DNA from: Polynucleobacter sp. JS-JIR-II-50
GTDB taxonomy: Bacteria; Pseudomonadota; Gammaproteobacteria; Burkholderiales; Burkholderiaceae
Reading direction: 5' to 3'
Assembly (NCBI RefSeq): GCF_018687895.1
Contig: NZ_CP061307.1
Span: 744,001 to 808,000 of the forward strand
DNA length: 64,000 bases
Below are positions 34,216 to 41,902 of this stretch, one piece after another (within the stretch, counting starts at the first letter, position 1; each line of letters starts with the position of its first letter). Under the pieces are notes generated by a model. That model did no database searches, was not told the origin of the DNA, and saw only the letters and a list, made by a program, of their open reading frames with translations. The translations under genes and the position numbers were made by a program.

Positions 34216-35814
34216 ATGAGTCAAATAATTGAAATCACAGTCCCGGATATCGGCGACTATAAAGATGTACCAGTGATCGAAGTCTTGGTTAAAGCCGGTG
34301 ACAAGATTGAGAAAGAACAATCCATCGTTGTGCTGGAGTCTGATAAAGCCACCATGGATGTTCCTTCTTCACACTCTGGCATTGTGAAAGAAGTCAAAGT
34401 CAAAGTAGGCGACAACCTGTCTGAAGGATCCCTTGTAATTACCCTGGAAGAGGGTGCGGCAGCAGCACCAGCTCCAGCAGCAGCCTCTCTATCCAGCGCA
34501 CCTGTAGCAGTAAGTACCGGCGGTGCACCTATTGAAATCAAAGTCCCGGATATCGGTGACTATAAAGATGTACCAGTGATCGAAGTCTTGGTGAAAGCCG
34601 GCGATAAGATTGAGAAAGAACAATCCATCGTTGTGCTGGAGTCTGATAAAGCCACCATGGATGTTCCTTCTTCACACTCAGGCATCGTCAAAGAAGTTAA
34701 GGTAAAGGTAGGCGATAACTTATCGGAAGGATCGGTAGTTGTCATCTTGGAAGGTGGGGCATCTGGCGTATCGACTCCTGTGTCTACTCCTGCAGCTGTA
34801 CCAGCCGCGCCAGCAATTAAAGCTGTAGAGCCTCCGATTGCGCGCGCACCCGCACCACCTCCTATCAGTAATACTCCTCCGCCAGCCGATGCCGCAGTAA
34901 GCCATGCAAGTCCATCTGTGCGTAAGTTTGCACGTGAGCTTGGTGTCACGATTACGCAAGTTAAAGGATCTGGCCCTAAAGGTCGCATTACTCAGGAAGA
35001 CGTCCAAGCATTTGTGAAGGCAGCTATGAGTGGTGGTGCAGGTAGTCCTGCAGCTGCTTCTAGTGGCGGTAGCTTAGGCGGTTTGAATCTGATTCCTTGG
35101 CCGAAAGTTGATTTCACAAAATTTGGTGAGATCGAGCGTCAACCACTCAACCGTATTAAGAAACTCACTGCAGCCAATTTAGGCCGTAACTGGGTGATGA
35201 TCCCGGCTGTGACTTATCACGAAGATGCTGACATCACTGATTTAGAAGCGTTCCGCGTTCTTACTAATAAAGAAAATGAGAAGAAGGGCATCAAGATCAC
35301 GATGCTTGCTTTCTTAATGAAGGCTGCAGTCGCTGCATTGAAAAAATATCCAGAGTTCAACAGTTCTTTGGATGGTGATGATCTGATTTTGAAGAAGTAC
35401 TTCAATATTGGATTTGCCGCAGATACTCCAACTGGATTAGTTGTGCCGGTCATTAAAGATGCCGATAAGAAAGGCATTTTTGAGTTGGCGAAAGAAACTT
35501 CTGACTTGGCGGCACTCGCTCGTGATGGCAAATTAAAGCCAGATCAAATGCAAGGCGCTAGCTTTACGATCTCATCACTAGGTGGTATCGGTGGGACGTA
35601 TTTCTCCCCAATCGTGAATGCTCCTGAAGTGGCAATTATGGGTGTGAGCAAAGCGGCTATGAAGCCGGTGTGGGATGGCAAGCAGTTTGTGCCACGCCTC
35701 ATTTGCCCATTGTCTCTCTCTGCAGATCACCGTGTAATTGATGGCGCCTTAGCTACTCGCTTCAATGTATACATTGCTCAGCTCTTAGCCGACTTCCGTC
35801 GCGCTAGCCTGTAA
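34216..35814 (+). CDS. aceF: Dihydrolipoamide acetyltransferase E2 with two lipoyl domains
   Basis: PDH core subunit of 532 residues that transfers the acetyl group from lipoamide to CoA. Domains: two lipoyl domains (about 1-78 and 102-180), each with the lipoylation site ESDKATM; Ala/Pro-rich swinging linkers; a peripheral-subunit-binding domain (HASPSVRKFARELGVTITQVKGSGPKGRITQEDVQAFV, about 235-272); and the catalytic domain with the C-terminal active-site motif LSLSADHRVIDGA. The two lipoyl domains are almost identical in protein and DNA, which suggests recent duplication or gene conversion. It is followed 9 bases later by lpd with an AGGAGG-type site. Confidence 0.97.
   Translation: MSQIIEITVPDIGDYKDVPVIEVLVKAGDKIEKEQSIVVLESDKATMDVPSSHSGIVKEVKVKVGDNLSEGSLVITLEEGAAAAPAPAAASLSSAPVAVSTGGAPIEIKVPDIGDYKDVPVIEVLVKAGDKIEKEQSIVVLESDKATMDVPSSHSGIVKEVKVKVGDNLSEGSVVVILEGGASGVSTPVSTPAAVPAAPAIKAVEPPIARAPAPPPISNTPPPADAAVSHASPSVRKFARELGVTITQVKGSGPKGRITQEDVQAFVKAAMSGGAGSPAAASSGGSLGGLNLIPWPKVDFTKFGEIERQPLNRIKKLTAANLGRNWVMIPAVTYHEDADITDLEAFRVLTNKENEKKGIKITMLAFLMKAAVAALKKYPEFNSSLDGDDLILKKYFNIGFAADTPTGLVVPVIKDADKKGIFELAKETSDLAALARDGKLKPDQMQGASFTISSLGGIGGTYFSPIVNAPEVAIMGVSKAAMKPVWDGKQFVPRLICPLSLSADHRVIDGALATRFNVYIAQLLADFRRASL
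34228..34440 (+). repeat. Lipoyl-domain coding repeat, copy 1
   Basis: First copy of a 303-base-offset direct repeat inside aceF. Across the central ~137 bases, from the PDIGDY codons to the SSHSG codons, I count five differences from copy 2, all synonymous. Divergence rises in the last ~60 bases. Confidence 0.9.
34531..34743 (+). repeat. Lipoyl-domain coding repeat, copy 2
   Basis: Second copy of the intragenic direct repeat, encoding the same lipoyl domain; the protein is identical to copy 1 over more than 60 consecutive residues. A third, more distant relative encodes the N-terminal lipoyl domain of lpd starting near 35845. Confidence 0.9.
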
Positions 35815-35823
35815 GGAGGATCT

Positions 35824-37626
35824 ATGGCTAAGCAAACGATCCTCGTTCCGGATATTGGTGACTATTCAGATGTACCGGTCATTGAAGTGCTGGTTAAAGT
35901 TGGTGACGTGATTGAAAAAGAACAAGCGCTATTAGTTCTTGAATCCGATAAAGCAACCATGGAAGTTCCAGCCGATGCTGCAGGCACAGTTACTAGTATT
36001 GCAGTCAAGCTTGGAGATAAGGTGAGTAAAGGCTCTGTGATTGCCGAGATTGAGGCTAGTGGTGCAGCGCCTGCGCCTCAACCGGCTCCAGCAGAAAAAC
36101 CTGTTACATCAATTGCGCCAGCAGCACCAGCCGCACCAACAATGACAGCTGCCCCTGCTTCAGTAGCAGGGCAGTACAGCGGTAAGGTTGATCATGAGTG
36201 TGAAGTGTTGGTACTTGGTGCTGGCCCTGGTGGTTATAGCGCAGCGTTTCGTAGTGCCGACTTGGGTATGAATACTGTTTTAGTGGAGCGCTATCCTACT
36301 TTGGGCGGGGTTTGCTTAAACGTTGGGTGTATTCCATCTAAAGCATTGCTGCACACCACCTCAGTCATGGACGAAGTCAAAACCATGGCTAAGCATGGCA
36401 TTACTTTTGGCGCGCCGAAGATTGAGATCGATCAACTCCGTGGCTACAAAGAATCTGTGATCGCTAAATTGACCGGTGGTCTTGCTGGTATGGCAAAGGC
36501 TCGTAAAGTAAAAGTAGTGCGTGGCCTAGGTAAGTTTTTAGATGCAAACCATGTCGAGGTAGATTTAACTGATGGTACTGGTCAGGATCTCGCTGGTAAA
36601 AAAGAAGTGGTGCGCTTTCAGAAGGCTATCATCGCCGCTGGTAGTCAGCCTGTGAAGTTACCTTTCTTACCTGAGGATCCACGCATTGTAGATAGTACCG
36701 GTGCTTTATTGCTCAAGAGCATTCCAAGGCGGATGCTCGTTATTGGTGGCGGCATTATTGGCCTAGAGATGGCTACGGTTTACAGCACACTTGGTTCACG
36801 CATTGATATTGCTGAGATGATGGATGGCTTAATGGCGGGTGCTGATCGTGATTTAGAAAAAGTTTGGGAGAAGTTCAATGCCGGACGTTTTGAAAAGATC
36901 ATGCTTAAGACTCGTGCTGCTAGGGCAGAAGTTAAGCCTGATGGAATTCAAGTTTCTTTCGAAGGTGAAAATGCACCAGCTGAGCCTCAAACCTATGACT
37001 TGGTATTGGTTGCCGTAGGACGTACTCCGAATGGCAAAAAGATTGATGCTGGTAAAGCGGGTGTGCAAGTGGATGAGCGCGGCTTTATTCCTGTCGATAA
37101 ACAAATGCGGACCAACGTCTCTAATATTTTTGCAATTGGTGACTTAGTTGGTCAACCGATGTTGGCGCATAAGGCGGTGCATGAAGGTCACGTTGCTGCG
37201 GAAGCGGCTGCTGGCGAAAAATCCTACTTTGATGCCAAGCAAATTCCATCTGTTGCCTACACTGATCCTGAAGTGGCCTGGGCTGGTTTGACAGAAGAGC
37301 AGTGCAAGGCCCAAGGCATTGCTTATGAGAAGGGTTTATTTCCATGGGCAGCTAGTGGACGTGCGATCGCTAATGGACGTGATGAAGGTTTCACAAAACT
37401 CATTTTTGATGCTACTACCCATCGGATTATTGGTGGCGGTATTGTTGGCACGCACGCTGGTGATTTAATCGGTGAAGTGTGTTTGGCTATTGAGATGGGT
37501 GCTGATGCGGTGGATATCGGTAAAACGATTCATCCACACCCAACCCTTGGTGAGTCAGTAGGTCTTGCGGCTGAAGCAGCGCACGGTCATTGCACTGATT
37601 TGCCGCCAGTGAAAAAGAAATCTTAA
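35824..37626 (+). CDS. lpdA: Dihydrolipoamide dehydrogenase E3 with N-terminal lipoyl domain
   Basis: Flavoenzyme of 600 residues that reoxidises dihydrolipoamide with NAD+. An N-terminal lipoyl domain (LVPDIGDYSDVPVIEVLVKVGD, lipoylation site ESDKATM, residues 1-80) is joined by an Ala/Pro linker to the E3 core. The core has an FAD Rossmann motif VLVLGAGPGGYSAAFRSADLG, the redox disulfide GGVCLNVGCIPSKALL, an NAD motif LVIGGGIIGLEMATVYSTLG, and a C-terminal HPHPTLGESVGLAAEAAHG catalytic His-Glu pair. Lipoyl-bearing E3 is known from several betaproteobacterial PDH operons and here ends the aceE-aceF-lpd operon. A strong intrinsic terminator follows 21 bases after the stop. Confidence 0.96.
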   Translation: MAKQTILVPDIGDYSDVPVIEVLVKVGDVIEKEQALLVLESDKATMEVPADAAGTVTSIAVKLGDKVSKGSVIAEIEASGAAPAPQPAPAEKPVTSIAPAAPAAPTMTAAPASVAGQYSGKVDHECEVLVLGAGPGGYSAAFRSADLGMNTVLVERYPTLGGVCLNVGCIPSKALLHTTSVMDEVKTMAKHGITFGAPKIEIDQLRGYKESVIAKLTGGLAGMAKARKVKVVRGLGKFLDANHVEVDLTDGTGQDLAGKKEVVRFQKAIIAAGSQPVKLPFLPEDPRIVDSTGALLLKSIPRRMLVIGGGIIGLEMATVYSTLGSRIDIAEMMDGLMAGADRDLEKVWEKFNAGRFEKIMLKTRAARAEVKPDGIQVSFEGENAPAEPQTYDLVLVAVGRTPNGKKIDAGKAGVQVDERGFIPVDKQMRTNVSNIFAIGDLVGQPMLAHKAVHEGHVAAEAAAGEKSYFDAKQIPSVAYTDPEVAWAGLTEEQCKAQGIAYEKGLFPWAASGRAIANGRDEGFTKLIFDATTHRIIGGGIVGTHAGDLIGEVCLAIEMGADAVDIGKTIHPHPTLGESVGLAAEAAHGHCTDLPPVKKKS

Positions 37627-37647
37627 GTAGCGCTTAAGGTGTAAAAG

Positions 37648-37673
37648 AAAAGCCCCGAGCAATCGGGGCTTTT
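37648..37673. terminator. Intrinsic terminator after lpdA (copy 1 of a duplicated sequence)
   Basis: AAAAGCCCCGA-GCAA-TCGGGGCTTTT: an 11-bp stem including A-T flanks with a GNRA tetraloop. Symmetric A/T flanks allow use in both directions, serving lpdA on the plus strand and the Cys-rich gene on the minus strand. An almost identical copy lies about 507 bases away. Confidence 0.9.
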
Positions 37674-37700
37674 GCATTTCAGCATCTATGAGGATGGATT

Positions 37701-38075
37701 CTATGAAATCAGTTTGGCATTGAGCTCACGAATACGCTCATCCACATAGTAGCCCCCGCATTCCGTATATCGTAGGTATTTAGCTCCACAATGCTTGCAT
37801 TCAAATACATCAGATTTATTGTATGGATGGAAGGCTGTAGAAATAGGGGCATCCTTAGACCAGATAGTCATTCCCTTAAGAAGATCTTCCTCCCAGCATT
37901 CCGGAGCCTCTTCGACTCTCAGAGTTCCAACGCACTCCAGAGAATTTGTCATGAAACCGCCTGGGATACTTTCCCAGCCTTCACAGCTCAGCGACAGACA
38001 GTCAGAGCATTTATCTTTAGGGTCAAAAGACTTGGCTAGGGAAAGTAACTCGTCTCTATTGAGATTTTTAGTCAT
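37701..38075 (-). CDS. Conserved Cys-rich hypothetical protein
   Basis: Small cytosolic protein of 124 residues with no signal peptide or membrane segment. Cys residues are grouped as C23-x2-C26-x4-C31 (DKCSDCLSLSCEGWESIPGG) and C93-x2-C96 with C106 (VFECKHCGAKYLRYTECGGYYVDERIR), plus C48 and C60. The CxxC pairs suggest a zinc-ribbon-like metal site. Similar proteins with the CSDCLxLSCEGWES and RYTExGGYYxDERIR blocks occur in other Burkholderiales, from memory, with no assigned function. The gene sits by itself on the minus strand, bracketed by two nearly identical terminators. The promoter would lie in the 129 bases up to the phasin gene. Confidence 0.7.
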   Translation of the reverse strand: MTKNLNRDELLSLAKSFDPKDKCSDCLSLSCEGWESIPGGFMTNSLECVGTLRVEEAPECWEEDLLKGMTIWSKDAPISTAFHPYNKSDVFECKHCGAKYLRYTECGGYYVDERIRELNAKLIS

Positions 38076-38154
38076 TTGAAGAAATTAGTATAAAAGTGCG
38101 CTGGGTAAGGTACGTTTTTGGTAAAGAATAAATCAAGCTATTTAACCCATAAGA

Positions 38155-38180
38155 AAAAGCCCCGAGCAATCGGGGCTTTT
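38155..38180. terminator. Intrinsic terminator downstream of the phasin gene (copy 2)
   Basis: Same hairpin as the lpdA terminator: AAAAGCCCCGA-GCAA-TCGGGGCTTTT. The shared sequence extends outward to about 31 bases (AGAAAA on one side, TTTTGCA on the other). It lies 24 bases after the phasin stop on the minus strand, upstream of the Cys-rich gene. Confidence 0.88.
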
Positions 38181-38203
38181 GCAGTCAAGACACTCGCTAA
38201 AAA

Positions 38204-38764
38204 TTATTTCTTCTTGGTCGCCTTGCTAGCTTTCTCTGCAGTCTTCAATACAGTTTCTGTTGCGCCGCTAAGATTGGTTTGCGCAACTTCAACTGCATGT
38301 TTGACTGCTTTTTGACTGGTTTCAAATACATTGTTTGCAGAGGCAATCGCTTGCTTCATTGCTTGCACGGCTGCATCTGATCCCACCGGCGCATTCTTTG
38401 TCCACTCTTCTACTAAAGAGTTAATTTTCTTTTGGCCAGCTTGGAATTCTTTTTCAGCAGATTCTGTGAAACTGTTTTGAGTCTCATGTGCCAACTCATA
38501 TAAATGACGGCTATAAGCCATAATTTTTTCTGCCATTGGTTGCACTGCCTCGGCTTGATGGGCTAGCAACTGTTGAATGTCTTTCACTTCCAGTGCTTTC
38601 TTAGCGCTATTCATACTGTCACTCAAACTTTGTTTAGCAATATGCATATTGAGCTCCACCAACTTTTCAATGCTTTGCAATGCTTGATTGGTCAAGCCAC
38701 TCAAAGTCTCTAAGTTTGCTTTCTGTGCGGCTGCAATTTGTTCTGGAGTTAAGTTCATCTGCAT
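38204..38764 (-). CDS. Phasin family protein (PHB granule associated)
   Basis: Protein of 186 residues, entirely helical in appearance and without Cys, matching the phasin_2/TIGR01841-type family. It begins MNLTPEQIAAAQKANLETLSGLTNQALQSIEKLVELNM and ends with a Lys/Ala-rich tail (KTAEKASKATKKK), as in PhaP of Burkholderiales. Phasins coat polyhydroxybutyrate granules and limit their size. Two ATGs lie two codons apart (38764 and 38758). A GGAAAGAG stretch precedes both, and the family start suggests the second. A PhaR-like dyad lies about 83-97 bases upstream. The window also encodes a 3-hydroxyacyl-CoA dehydrogenase, but PHB synthase is not present here. Confidence 0.9.
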   Translation of the reverse strand: MQMNLTPEQIAAAQKANLETLSGLTNQALQSIEKLVELNMHIAKQSLSDSMNSAKKALEVKDIQQLLAHQAEAVQPMAEKIMAYSRHLYELAHETQNSFTESAEKEFQAGQKKINSLVEEWTKNAPVGSDAAVQAMKQAIASANNVFETSQKAVKHAVEVAQTNLSGATETVLKTAEKASKATKKK

Positions 38765-38846
38765 CTCTTTCCGTTTAACTGTTTCGTGTATTTTGATCTT
38801 CGGCTTTTATCTAATGTACTCTCTTTGCACCATTGTATGGCATAGA

Positions 38847-38861
38847 TGTTGCGTTGCAGCA
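38847..38861. promoter_or_regulatory. Possible PhaR-type operator upstream of the phasin gene
   Basis: TGTTGC-GTT-GCAGCA is a 6-bp inverted repeat with one mismatch and a 3-base spacer. It resembles the CTGC-N3-GCAG motif reported for PhaR regulators of phasin genes. The placement 83 bases upstream of the phasin start fits a promoter-proximal operator, but no -10/-35 pair is convincing. Confidence 0.35.
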
Positions 38862-38956
38862 TAAGTAACACACCCCATCGATGAATAGTTCAAACGAGAA
38901 AAGAGCCTAAAATCAGGGCTTCAGTAAAAAATCTTAATATTTTCAGTAAGTTACCC

Positions 38957-39844
38957 ATGAAGCTTTCGCTTGATAACGCCATTGCACCGATCTTCGTCCT
39001 CATTTGGAGTACTGGTTTTGTAATTGCGCGATTAGCGATGCCATATGTAGAGCCAGCCACCTTTCTATTTTGGCGTTTTGCAGGGGTTCTGGCAGCCATG
39101 GCAGCGCTCAGTCTAGTTTGGAAGATTACTTGGCCCAGTTGGTCGCAAATCAAGCACATCGCCATTGCTGGGATCTTGCTGCAGTTTGGCTATTTGCTGG
39201 GCGTATGGTTTGCTGTCCGCCTAGGGATGACGGCAGGTTTAGTGGCCATTATTGTTGGTCTGCAACCCATTATTACAGCCTGGTTTGCTGCTTGGATTTC
39301 TGAGAAGGTTAGCTCGCGTCAATGGATAGGTCTAGGATTTGGATTTGCGGGTGTTGCGTTGGTAGTCGCCGAGAAGATTGGCTTTGCACACATTCCTTTT
39401 GTTAGTTACGTTTTGGCATTTATTGCACTGCTCTCTATTACGTTTGGTACTTTGTATCAAAAGAAATTCTGCCCCGTATTTGATCTGCGTGCCGGATCCT
39501 CTATTCAGTTTGGGGTATCGGCAGTTTTGTGTTTCTTTTGTATGTATTTCTTTGAGTCTGGCGTGATGGTTTGGAACCCATCTGTTGTTGGCGCCTTACT
39601 ATGGGCCATCTTCCCCCTGTCAATTGGATCGATTAGTTTGCTATTTATGATGATTCGCAAGGGAGCTGCTACTAAAGTCACAAGCTTTCTTTATTTAGTT
39701 CCACCGACTACTGCTGCAATGGCTTGGCTCTTATTTGGTGAACCATTTACATTGCTGATGGCGGTAGGTTTGTGTTTGACGATGACTGGCGTGGTCCTGG
39801 TGAATGCTCGTCAGACCAATACAGTGGCGACAATTGCCGAGTAG
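38957..39844 (+). CDS. EamA/DMT-family transporter
   Basis: Integral membrane protein of 295 residues with about ten hydrophobic helices arranged as two EamA repeats. The first repeat begins APIFVLIWSTGFVIARLAMPYVEPATFLFWRF, and the second follows VVAEKIGFAHIPFVSYVLAFIALLSITFGTLYQKK. The C-terminal helix pair (VPPTTAAMAWLLFGEPFTLLMAVGLCLTMTGVVLVN) carries the family's typical PxxAxxxxxxxxGEP motif. Members export amino acids or other small metabolites, but the substrate cannot be predicted. The gene is divergent from the phasin gene and its end overlaps only spurious upstream codons of the next gene. Confidence 0.88.
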   Translation: MKLSLDNAIAPIFVLIWSTGFVIARLAMPYVEPATFLFWRFAGVLAAMAALSLVWKITWPSWSQIKHIAIAGILLQFGYLLGVWFAVRLGMTAGLVAIIVGLQPIITAWFAAWISEKVSSRQWIGLGFGFAGVALVVAEKIGFAHIPFVSYVLAFIALLSITFGTLYQKKFCPVFDLRAGSSIQFGVSAVLCFFCMYFFESGVMVWNPSVVGALLWAIFPLSIGSISLLFMMIRKGAATKVTSFLYLVPPTTAAMAWLLFGEPFTLLMAVGLCLTMTGVVLVNARQTNTVATIAE

Positions 39845-39953
39845 GGCAGTGATTTGGTGGGATAAATTACCTAGATTGGGGCGAATAAAAGCGCTTTGTC
39901 TTTGGAAATTAATTATCATTCCGTATGTTGAAAGTTTTGGAAGGTATTTTGGG

Positions 39954-40958
39954 ATGCGTTTGAATCGATTTTGGCCCCTCGTCATTGCATTGCTCTTTTC
40001 GCTTGGGGTACTGGGTAATGCATCTGTTCATGCCTCAACAAATGATAAGCAAAAGCAGGCAAAGTCGACAAAAGTGGTGACTAAGTCACCCAAAAGAGCC
40101 AAGACTGTCCGCGTCACTGTTACTAGATCATCCACTCCCGTAGTTGCAGGACCTCCATCATTGGCTACTGCATTAGGTTTGCGTGGTCAACGAGATGAGC
40201 TCAATCTTAAATCCACCGTAGTAATGGTGGTCAATCAAGATACGAAGGAAGTCTATTACGAGAAGAATCCATCTGTTAGCTTGCCCATTGCCTCCATCAC
40301 CAAGCTTATGACTGCCATGGTGACGCTCGATGCAAAATTGCCAATGGATGAGGTCATCGTCATTAATGCTGAAGACGCCCATATTTATAGGCACTCCCGT
40401 TTGGCTGAAGGTACTGCACTGACTCGTGAAGATGCACTCCATTTAGCTTTGATGTCCTCTGAGAATCGTGCTGCATATACCTTGGCCAGAAACTATCCTG
40501 GCGGCCTACCAGCATTTGTGTCTGCTATGAACCGTAAGGCAAAAGATCTCGGCATGGAGCACTCTCATTTTGAGGATCCTACCGGGCTGACTAGTGAGAA
40601 CGTTGCTTCGGCTGAAGATCTCACGCGGATGCTAAATGCTGCCTATCAGTACAAAACTATTCGTGAGTTTTCAACCTGGCCAGATTTAACTATGGTGATC
40701 GCCAATCGCCCGCAAAAGTTTTTGAATACAAACCGTTTGGTGCGCTCTGGGGATATGGATATCGGATTGCAGAAGACGGGCTTCATTAATGCTGCAGGTC
40801 GATGTTTAGTCATGCAGGCGAGAGTCAATAACACGCCATTGCTATTGGTCTTTTTAGATTCGGTAGGAACGCAATCCCGTTTTGCCGATGCAGTGCGGGT
40901 GCGCGATTGGTATGAGCGCATGCCATCTGGCGCGCAACCCATTCGTCGCTTGATGTAA
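39954..40958 (+). CDS. pbpG: D-alanyl-D-alanine endopeptidase (PBP7/PbpG type)
   Basis: Periplasmic serine peptidase of 334 residues from the chosen start. It begins with a signal peptide (RFWPLVIALLFSLGVLGNASVHA), followed by a Lys/Thr-rich linker and an S11-family catalytic domain. Active-site motifs: S114-I-T-K (LPIASITKLMT), the S-x-N motif in MSSENRAAYTLA, and the KTG box LQKTGFINAAGRCLV. PBP7-type enzymes cleave D-Ala-meso-DAP cross-links in peptidoglycan. The ATG at 39954 is chosen because it gives a proper signal peptide; the 50 upstream in-frame codons overlap the transporter gene and look non-coding. It converges with the IclR gene 9 bases away. Confidence 0.9.
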   Translation: MRLNRFWPLVIALLFSLGVLGNASVHASTNDKQKQAKSTKVVTKSPKRAKTVRVTVTRSSTPVVAGPPSLATALGLRGQRDELNLKSTVVMVVNQDTKEVYYEKNPSVSLPIASITKLMTAMVTLDAKLPMDEVIVINAEDAHIYRHSRLAEGTALTREDALHLALMSSENRAAYTLARNYPGGLPAFVSAMNRKAKDLGMEHSHFEDPTGLTSENVASAEDLTRMLNAAYQYKTIREFSTWPDLTMVIANRPQKFLNTNRLVRSGDMDIGLQKTGFINAAGRCLVMQARVNNTPLLLVFLDSVGTQSRFADAVRVRDWYERMPSGAQPIRRLM

Positions 40959-40966
40959 CTGAGGAA

Positions 40967-41800
40967 TTAAGCTGCTGAGCCCGGCTCGGCAGACTTGGGT
41001 TTAAAACCCATGCCTTTGGATATCTGCAGGGCAGTTTCTTGAAGGGCGCGGAGCCAATCTGCTTGTATACGATCCGTTGGGGCGCTCAAAGAGAGGCCGG
41101 CAACCAATTTTCCAGTGTCATCCAGAATGGCTGCAGCTAAACAGCTCACGCCTAATTCCAATTCCTCATCATCGCGAGCGCTACCCACTTTACGAACGTG
41201 ATTAAGTTCAGTTTCCAGTTTGCCTAATTCGGTAATACTGTTCCGAGTGTGTCCGGATAAACCTGTGCGAGTGACATAGGCGCGTACTTGTCCAGGATCA
41301 TCGCTTGCTAGGAAGAGTTTGCCAACCGACGTGAGGTGTAAAGGTGCACGACCACCAATGGCGCGTACCACCTGCATGCCTGAGCGTTCGCTATATGCGC
41401 GATCAACGTAGACGATTTCATCGCCCTGACGTACGGATAAGTTGACGGTTTCACCAGTGAGCTTATGCAGGGTACGCATCGGTAGTTGAGCGGCCTCACG
41501 CACGGATAAGCGCGCCTTCACTAAATTACCCAGCTCTAAAAGTTTTAAGCCAAGGCGATAGGTACCGCCGTCGCCACGCTCAACCAATCGGCAAGCAACC
41601 AGGTCATTCAAAATTCTGTGGGCAGTGGAAGGGTGCAGACCAGTTGTCTCTGCGAGATTCTTCAGGCTGCTGGACTCTTCTTGCTCGGCAAGAGCGTCCA
41701 GCAAATTCATCATGCGCTCCACTACCTGGATGGCTGTTTTGCCAACCTCGCCGGTAGGTTTGGGAGATTTGATGATTTTGCTGGTGTTCATAGGCCTCAT
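40967..41800 (-). CDS. IclR-family transcriptional regulator
   Basis: DNA-binding regulator of 277 residues with an N-terminal winged helix (IQVVERMMNLLDALAEQEESSSLKNLAETTGLHPSTAHRILNDLVACRLVER, about 20-75) and a C-terminal IclR effector domain (LHLTSVGKLFLASDD, ELELGVSCLAAAILDDTGKLVAGLSLSAPT). The conserved effector-site Cys and the GVSCLAAAI block are present. No metabolic gene set is adjacent, so its target is unknown. A dyad just upstream may be its own operator. The ATG at 41791 is an alternative start with a GAGG 3 bases upstream. Confidence 0.88.
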   Translation of the reverse strand: MRPMNTSKIIKSPKPTGEVGKTAIQVVERMMNLLDALAEQEESSSLKNLAETTGLHPSTAHRILNDLVACRLVERGDGGTYRLGLKLLELGNLVKARLSVREAAQLPMRTLHKLTGETVNLSVRQGDEIVYVDRAYSERSGMQVVRAIGGRAPLHLTSVGKLFLASDDPGQVRAYVTRTGLSGHTRNSITELGKLETELNHVRKVGSARDDEELELGVSCLAAAILDDTGKLVAGLSLSAPTDRIQADWLRALQETALQISKGMGFKPKSAEPGSAA

Positions 41801-41807
41801 TGTAGCG

Positions 41808-41821
41808 ATTTCGGACGAAAT
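41808..41821. promoter_or_regulatory. Dyad upstream of the IclR gene, possible autoregulatory operator
   Basis: ATTTCG-GA-CGAAAT is a perfect 6-bp inverted repeat directly upstream of the IclR start. A related half-site, ATGAAAT, follows at 41830-41836. IclR-type operators often contain TTTCG/GAAA arms, but the match is short. Confidence 0.35.
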
Positions 41822-41902
41822 TGCATATTATGAAATCCTATTTTACAAACGCATCCGCTGAAAATATCCCGTTTTATAGGGAAACAGGGGATTAGGGCTG
41901 TT

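Noticed and set aside
34257..34988. Long minus-strand reading frames across the lipoyl domains of aceF
   Set aside because: They are antisense to a certain gene, repeat because the lipoyl DNA repeats, and show no protein-family pattern.
39804..39953. N-terminal extension of the PBP7-type peptidase
   Set aside because: It overlaps the transporter gene, and only the ATG at 39954 gives a proper signal peptide.
40972..40992. CTGCTGAG-CCCGG-CTCGGCAG hairpin at the pbpG/IclR junction
   Set aside because: It lies in the end of the IclR coding region and is not followed by T on either strand.
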